DNA of 64,000 bases from Glandiceps talaboti (lineage: Eukaryota > Hemichordata > Enteropneusta > Spengelidae): positions 17,362,822 through 17,426,821 of the forward strand of contig NC_135570.1 in the NCBI RefSeq assembly GCF_964340395.1, read 5' to 3'. The translations under genes were made by a program, and so were the position numbers. The number at the start of each line of letters is the position of its first letter. The first letter of the stretch is position 1. Under the pieces are notes generated by a model. That model saw only the letters and a program-made list of their open reading frames with translations, was not told where the DNA came from and made no database searches. Of this stretch, positions 57,233 to 64,000 are shown in pieces.

Positions 57233-57839
57233 CTGTTAAATTGGAAAAACAACTATTTTAATACATGTTACTAATACTTTGCAGTAAGTGGGTGCAAAGG
57301 CTCAAAAAGGCCTGTTGATAAAGGGAATGAACACAACTACATGTGCAGCTTCTAACCATAACATTGCAGGTGTTAGTAAAACTTACTCAATTCAAAATTA
57401 CAATGAACATCAATTGAACCTTTCAGGTCACATATACTAGTTGTTTCAACACAATATTATGCAATCCAAGTATGGCAAGAATATGATTTACCATGATGAT
57501 TGACAATGACATCATTACAAGTGCTAAAAATGCAAGTTTAAAAAAAAAATTATTTCAATGAGTGTGACCAACAAATTTCTCACTTAACCTGCATGTTTTC
57601 TGAACAAGGCAGGCCTGGTTACATGGCCAGGGTAGTCATATTTGATATTCAACCCTCATGTAATAATATATTGCAAATCAATTAAGGCATGAAGTGGTAA
57701 AATGACACTGTGCTTCTGTCTTGACTCTATGTGACAACTGAATGACCTTGTCATTTATAATTTGTGTAACCTCCACAGACATACAGTGATCATATAGTAT
57801 ACAAGTTCTCCAAAATAGACAATCCTTTCAGTAATGTCC

Positions 57840-57940
57840 ATACCAAATACCAAGGCAACTGGTCTATGTTCACACACACACACATACTTGCCCTTGCCCA
57901 TAGCATTACTGAACAAGTCTTCGTAGAAAAAACACTACCC
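57840..57940. repeat. Short composite-repeat tail with CA run
   Basis: ATACCAAGGCAACTGGTCT, a CA run and CCATAGCATTACTGAACAAG resemble the tail and half-hairpin of the family ending at 50800. The rest of 57233-58230 shows nothing; no upstream tolloid exon was found there. Confidence 0.65.
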
Positions 57941-58230
57941 CCTCCACAAAAAATTTACTTGGTGTTAATGGATGACCTAAATGCATCGTTTTAAATGGCC
58001 ATGCTTAAATATCAGAATGTATGCAATATGAAAGAAATAGCTTGATTTTGATAATTGACTCTGAAGGCCAAGGTCATATGCACATAATATGGGGTAGACA
58101 CTAAATGGCATTGCATTCTCTTTGTATGATAGTTTTTTGGAGTTTAGCAGTAAATATTGATTTTTAACTACAAATGACAACAGTTCAATGAAAAGTTATA
58201 TGTGCACCAAAAGTAATGTGTGTATATATT

Positions 58231-58480
58231 GATAAGGGTGACCCTATCTTTTCTGTTTCTTATTACCTGACCAACCAAAATTTTCAGCTCTGACATCAAA
58301 ATACATTTTTTCATTGTTTTCACCCGCCTCTAATATTTTGTGGAACAGCGCCATCTCTAGTAAGAATAAGCAAGTGTCTGGACTGTTGAAATCATCTACA
58401 GTCATGGTAGTGGCAACAACACTTGTTCACAAACAGAGCATTTCTTTCATGACGGAAGTTATTCAAGTAGAAGGAGGGTT
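58231..58480. repeat. Segment shared with 8321-8560, exon-like on the minus strand
   Basis: On the minus strand a frame reads MTVDDFNSPDTCLFLLEMAL and continues about 30 residues to a GT donor-like site, without stops. The 8.4 kb copy has a stop in the equivalent frame. It could be a dead exon, a mobile element piece or a chance frame; I do not recognise the protein. Confidence 0.55.
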
Positions 58481-58599
58481 TTCAAGCCAAATGTAGAGAA
58501 GCTGCGAAAGTTCCTGTTACCAGGAATCCAATAAAAAGAAGATAGACAGGAGTTATACTCTCGGTCAAAGGTCAATGTTTAGAAATATAAGGGTAGACA

Positions 58600-59746
58600 C
58601 TTTAATCAAATTAGTGTAGCCTCCATGTACTAATGTTTTTGAGTTAATTGATAAATAATGACTGTTCACTACAAATATGGCTGCCATTGATATGAGCACC
58701 AAATATTAAGCATTGTGTATGTTTATTTGATTCTGCACGATCTTAATTAGCCACACATAATTGCTACAAAGTGTCTGCAATATGTAAGTAATAGCTTAAT
58801 TTTGATGGTCTATGAATAGAGTCTATGATTGAAGTTGTTCAGTTATGCAGTATTAAATATAGTGATTGTTTTACTACAAATATGGCTGCTATTCAGTAAC
58901 AATTACATGAGCACCAAAACTAATGTTTATATATACTTTTCTTCAATATTACTTGTAAATATAATTTAAAAGAAATTGGCAATATATAAACACTACAATG
59001 TGTCTCTGAAAATGCTCCCATATATCTTTGTATGATCCGTAGATGTAGCAAATTTCATTGAATTTGGTGCAGCCGTTCTGCATGTAGAGCCCCATTTATA
59101 AAATCATTAATTATGCAAATTAACATTAATTATGCAAGCCACTCCCACCAAAAACTATCAGTACAGTGACTGCAATACACTCACTCCATTCATTATAAAG
59201 TGCAGCCATTCTACATTACATTATAATAACAAAACTTAGTTAAATATGCAATGGACCAATTAATTGACTCAATACCATCATATCTTTGCTCGGTCAACAT
59301 ACGTTTATCAACTTTCATCAAATTTGGTACAGCCATTCTTGGTATAGGCCCTACTTCACAGCACTAAATTTCATTAAGAACTATCATATCTCTGTATGAT
59401 CAATATCTGTGGCAAGTTTCATCAAACTTAGCAGTCTTTCTTGGTATACCCTACCAGTAGAGTAGGCCCTAATTGCCAAAGTTTGTCAATTATGCAAATA
59501 AGCAATTAATTGACAGCACTAAATTTCATTAAGAACTATCATATCTCTGTATGATCAATATCTGTGGCAAGTTTCATCAAATTTGATAAAGTCCCTCTGG
59601 ATGTATAACCTGATTTACAAACATTCATTAATTATGCAAATTAGCCCTTAATTAACTTGAGACAAGTTAACGACTTTCAGTGCTTTTTACCTCCCATAAG
59701 AGGAAATATTGAAATGGCAATGTCTGTGTGTGTGTGTGTGTGTGTG

Positions 59747-59787
<41 letters not shown>

Positions 59788-60175
59788 GCCTATGTTTGTG
59801 TGTGTGTGTTTGTTTTTTTAAAAACGGCTGCCTCAATTATAATGAAATTTGGTACATATAATGTTAGGGGTAATGGCTAGAACTGATTAGTGTTTGTACA
59901 AGATCTGTTCATGTTAATTAGGTCAATTTGCATATCAATGAAATCAGGTAATTAAGCATTTTCTTAAAAACTACTGGCTTAATTATAGTGAAATTTGGTA
60001 CATGTAATGTTAGGGGTAATGGCTAGACCTGATTAGTTTTTGAACAAGATTTGTTCATGTTAATTAGGTCAATTTGCATATCAGTGACATCAGCAATATC
60101 TTGTTAGTAATTATGTTATATCTTTGGAATGCATACTTCAATTTCACTATAATTTGGTACATACATGTACGTTAA
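58600..60175. repeat. Degenerate repeat units, opposite halves around a microsatellite
   Basis: Left of 59690: units with AATTATGCAAATTA and ATATCTCTGTATGATCAATA followed by TGTGGCAAGTTTCATCAAA. At 59690-59815: CTCCCATAAGAGG, (TG)n and (TCTG)n. Right side: units with TAATTAGGTCAATTTGCATA and AATTATAGTGAAATTTGGTA. The orientation changes at the microsatellite, so two copies meet or the family is symmetric. Confidence 0.75.
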
Positions 60176-60747
60176 CCAGGGCTCGAAATTAACGCCGGCC
60201 TTTCTATCATTTTCGAAATTATGCTCAAAATTGCTAAAAGGCAGATTGCATTTATCAAAATACAACTGTCTTGACCAGTTTATAACTTTAAATCAGTCGT
60301 AGCATCATTCATGACCTTGGAAGATGTTCTTTGTTATTTTGTGCATGTGCAGTACATGAAATTCTCACAGCTACACACAACATAGTCCTCATCATCTGGT
60401 CAGGGCATCCTCCACACCTCTCTGTTCTGCATCATGTTTGGGAGCTCCTTTCCCGTGATGCCAGTGTCTGCTTCCAGTTGCTAGATGTAGGTTGTTGCTG
60501 GGTGGCCTCTTCTTCTGATTAGGTTGCCAGAAGAGGAGGTTTGTGATTTCGATATAGTCATAATGCCATGCAATGTTTGTTACTAGCTTTAATTATGTCA
60601 TAAACACAGATTTCTTGCATGAATGTTACAAAAATCCTATAAAATGACTCAAAAGGAACGGTGATAGCAGATCATTTCAATACTTTCAATGTTGGAATGT
60701 TCGAATGTAAGTTTGTTGGTGTCGACACTTTGCAACGTCTTGCTATT

Positions 60748-60748
60748 G

Positions 60749-60792
<44 letters not shown>

Positions 60793-60793
60793 T
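60748..60793. repeat. (AAT)n microsatellite
   Basis: About 15 AAT units. Bases 60176-60747 and 60794-61139 show nothing recognisable. Confidence 0.98.
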
Positions 60794-61139
60794 TATTCTC
60801 AGAAATCATATTATTAAATCATATGAATAAATTATAACAATATACTCAATATACAAAGTTGAAAAGAGAAAAAGACTGGAAATAGTTGAATTTAGCAACT
60901 AATCGAGTTCAGCCTCATTACCAAGTGTACAGTTAGCAAAAATAATTTAAGTGACAACTGTTTCTGTTATGCAATACATATACTTAGAAAATATCAGATA
61001 TGGAGAATAAGTACAGTGAAAGAAAAAACATATATATAGAAATAAAGATAACCACAATTTCCAACAGTAACAACACTTACAAGTTACAGAAGAAGTGTAA
61101 TATATACTGTACTCCAAGGTCAACCAAGATAGTCTTAAT

Positions 61140-61440
61140 TCTCTGCTTATAGCTAAAATGATGTAGGCTTGGTGTTTCACTCATGGGAGAGTACGTTTTT
61201 GACACAGAGCTAGACATATTTCAACTCTAGACTTACAATCACAGAGACACTATAAAGTATAAACACCTGAACCTTTGCCCAATCACATTGAACGCTGATC
61301 ATGCTGATAAGCAGTGCTGTTCTATTACATGCAGTAAAACATTACTCATGGACTTGAAATTTTTAATGGCTTTCATTGTTTATTTTCTAACTGATAATCA
61401 ACATTTCAACTTGCCTATTTCTACATCCCCACTGTGTACA
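61140..61440. repeat. Dispersed repeat, inverted partner of 26265-26615
   Basis: GCTAAAATGATGTAGGCTTG at 61152 through CTACATCCCCACTGTG at 61435 matches the complement of the 26 kb copy in order. Bases 61441-62639 show no feature. Confidence 0.85.
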
Positions 61441-62639
61441 GCACCTATGTAATTGTTTGTTTTGCATTAGAAGTTGTCTGGGGATGTACATTAAATGTCA
61501 AGTCACAATTTTGTACACATGCATGGCATGTTACCGACGTTTACAGTATCACTTTCTACAGTAAATCCCAAAGGAATACTTTTCAATCAGTGACATGTAA
61601 AAATAATTCCTCTACCAAAGTCCTGCACACTGATGACAATCACCCAAGTGTTACATACTAAAATTCAAATTGGATAACTTGAAAAGATGCCATTTTTTTA
61701 GTATGAATGTAAACACTCCTGATTATATCATGAAATACTTAATAGTAAAGTTACAGTGTCACTGTGAATGTAAAAAATGTCATTTTTATTATAATACTAA
61801 TCATCTATTGCACCTCTAGAGACATATAATGTTTGGGCACATGGTTGAAAAATTGTTTTCAAAACATGAAGAAAAGCGATAAAAAACAAGCTGATATTCA
61901 TGAAATTAACAATCTGTATCTCTCTACTTTTTGATTGCACTCAATTTGGTTATCATAGGTTTGGTTGGTTACCATGCTTACTTAATGGAAAACTCCATAT
62001 GAAGTGAATGACCACTATGCCACAGTGACATACTATATATAACAGCCAAATGTACAAAAAAATTGGGCAGGTAGAAATTGTAGTTGGGCATGTAATTTTC
62101 AAAGTTACCTGCTTGGGCAGGTGGGCAAGAAAATTAATTTCAAGTTCTGGTTAACCATGGTGTGGGAATTACTATTGCATCATAATCAACGGATTAGTGA
62201 GCCGTTACATTAATTAATCATTTTCATTCAAATTTAATACAACTGAAAATAACATTTTCTGCCAAATTTCCCCCAATTTTGACCATTTAGTCAGTATACA
62301 GAGTTTTGTAGGAACATAAATGTTGGTATTTTGAATTTTGTTTGTAATATAAATATTTAGTTTATTTGTGATATGTCAATAAATAAACAACCCATGTTTG
62401 TTTTATTAATATTGTATTACTTTAATCCATATTTCGGTTGTGTATGTGACATTTCAGTTTATGTATTTACAAGTATGATGTAGAAAATTTATTTTCCATT
62501 CAAATGATACCTTATTTTTTTCAAAAATATGCAACTCTGAGTATTTTTATATCAGTTTGATAACATAACACTCACTCTCACCTTATGTTAGTGAGGGGCT
62601 GGTGGAGAACAAACAACCCCATGAGGCCAGTGGTGGTGA

Positions 62640-64000
62640 AAGGGTTAAAGCCTGTTGGTATACTTTTTAATTTTAATGGGTAATTTGCATAATTAATGAT
62701 TTTCGGTAAATAGGCTATATCTTAAGAATGCAAACTTCATATTTCATTTAACTTGATATGGTCATCAACCATAAAAAATCAGACATTTTGATGTAGTTTT
62801 TAATTGCGATGTGTAATTTCCATAAGTAATCATCTTGATAATTGGGCAATATCTTTAGAATGCATTGTCTGACTTTACATTTCAGAAAATTTAGTAAATG
62901 CTAAAGACATGCATGCATCCGTTAAAGCTTTATAATGTAACTTATAAGCTAAATGGTTAATTTGCATAATTAATGATTTTTTTTTTATAATGGGCAATAT
63001 GTTAACTATGTAAGCTTCAAACTTCATACAGTTTCGATTCATTAACTTTTCAATACATCATGTATGATAGCTATATCTTAAAGGTTTGCATTCCAAGAAT
63101 GTGTGTAGGCCCAAAAATCTATGGTTTTGCCCTTACAGGAGGTATTCAGTTTAAATCTGGTTAAGATTTTTTGTGATATAGTGAAAAAAAGTAGAAATAT
63201 TAAACTTACAATTCTGGAACAATATAATTCTTTCAGATTTGTGCACCTTACATGAAAATAATAAGTGAAACTCATCATCTATCTCATTATTATTGCATCT
63301 ATGACAGATTCTTTCATTTAAAGGTAATCTTGGTGTATCTTTTCTTCCTATTTCTATACCCAAATTATAATCACTTAATCTAAATTTTGACAAATTTCTA
63401 CATAGGGTAAAATCTAATACATTATTTTGTAAGTAGTCTTCAAACTTAAATTTATTCTTGAAATTCTATAAGTATGCAATTTGTTACCACTTCCATCTTT
63501 CCTTGTATCGTTGAATAAATTTGTTCTCCAAGCGATCAAATATTAATTAGATAATTTGTGCTGTATTTTTTGTTTAACTAATGATATGATTTAACTTCAA
63601 ATGATTTGAATAGTTTACTATGATTGTAACTTCCTAAATTCTGATGAACAAAACTTGCCCTGGGTGAATTTATATTTAGTATTTACTTTCAGTGCCTTTT
63701 ACTTGGCAAACTATTTGATCTACTCCAATATTTAAATACAGACATGTGAAGACTAATCTTTTAAATGACAGTCAAATCTAACTCAGCTCTAATTCCTTCA
63801 AATGTTTTACTCTCTAAAATTAACCTGTAATAAGACATACATAATCTTTCCAGACAGTTACTAACATTTTTAATTTCAGTTTCCCAAATGAATCATATGA
63901 AAGAATTGGTACGATTAAACTATCAAAGATGTAAATCAAGTTTTTGATTTAACATTTCCTCATGTAATGCAGACTTTTTGATATAAAATATTGCTTTCAT
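62640..64000 (-). mobile_element. Degraded LINE copy running off the right edge
   Basis: Minus strand, from 64000 downwards: a C-terminal LINE reverse transcriptase region with LIVPILSYDSFGKLKLK, a frameshifted GSGNKLHTYRI segment, then FKFEDYLQNNVLDFTLCRN and the zinc-knuckle end NERICHRCNNNEIDDEFHLL to FSC (63151-63393). The stop lies just below 63151. Several frame changes show it is dead. Below the stop, 62640-63140 repeats a unit with TTAATTATGCAAATTACCC on the minus strand, the same motif as dispersed repeats elsewhere in the window. Confidence 0.85.

Noticed and set aside
57233-64000. Propeptide or first astacin exon of tolloid
   Set aside because: No minus-strand segment resembling the start of astacin with a phase 1 donor was seen; candidate GTAAG sites at 61075 and 61980 have no matching peptide.

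Overview
The window is animal nuclear DNA: AT-rich, intron-dominated and packed with repeats. It carries no bacterial-style operons and no rRNA, tRNA or CRISPR. The one host gene I can support is a tolloid/BMP1-like secreted metalloprotease on the minus strand. Its exons, LTR elements of the BEL/Pao and Ty3/gypsy types, non-LTR retrotransposon ends, TIR elements and very large intronic tandem arrays suggest an invertebrate, probably marine (deuterostome or lophotrochozoan). The species cannot be fixed from sequence alone.

Host gene. Ten consecutive coding exons run right to left from 57232 to 9129. In order they encode the middle and C-terminal parts of an astacin protease domain, CUB1, CUB2, one EGF-like domain and CUB3. 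This is the order of the tolloid/BMP1 family. All ten have AG/GT borders and all nine junctions are phase-compatible, giving about 560 codons. The signal peptide, propeptide and first part of astacin must lie beyond 64000. The second EGF and CUB4-CUB5 must lie left of base 1. Introns are 1.3 to 9.9 kb.

Layout. Bases 1-9128 form a repeat-rich intron: a 1 kb direct duplication whose second copy holds a hAT-like insertion and a smaller insertion, a 37-bp array, and LINE-tail-like repeats. Bases 9310-16465 hold a 74-bp array and a 4.2 kb array of about 89 copies of a 47-bp monomer. Bases 16627-26907 hold two TIR elements, one with an 8-bp target duplication and one of 2.4 kb with TTAA flanks and roughly 700-bp inverted ends. 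Bases 27031-36505 hold a complete BEL/Pao element with nearly identical LTRs and a broken polyprotein frame. Bases 40263-45542 hold 40/24-bp arrays and a 5'-truncated Ty3/gypsy element with an internal 33-bp array. From 45660 to 64000 there are the N-terminal exons, foldback elements and two LINE 3' fragments.

Two observations stand out. The hairpin end of one dispersed repeat family lies beside the splice donors of several tolloid exons, within about 10 to 35 nt at three of them. The BEL/Pao element has almost identical LTRs (2 differences in 257 bp) but at least six coding lesions. No wholly new protein system was recognised; the novelty here is in repeat architecture.
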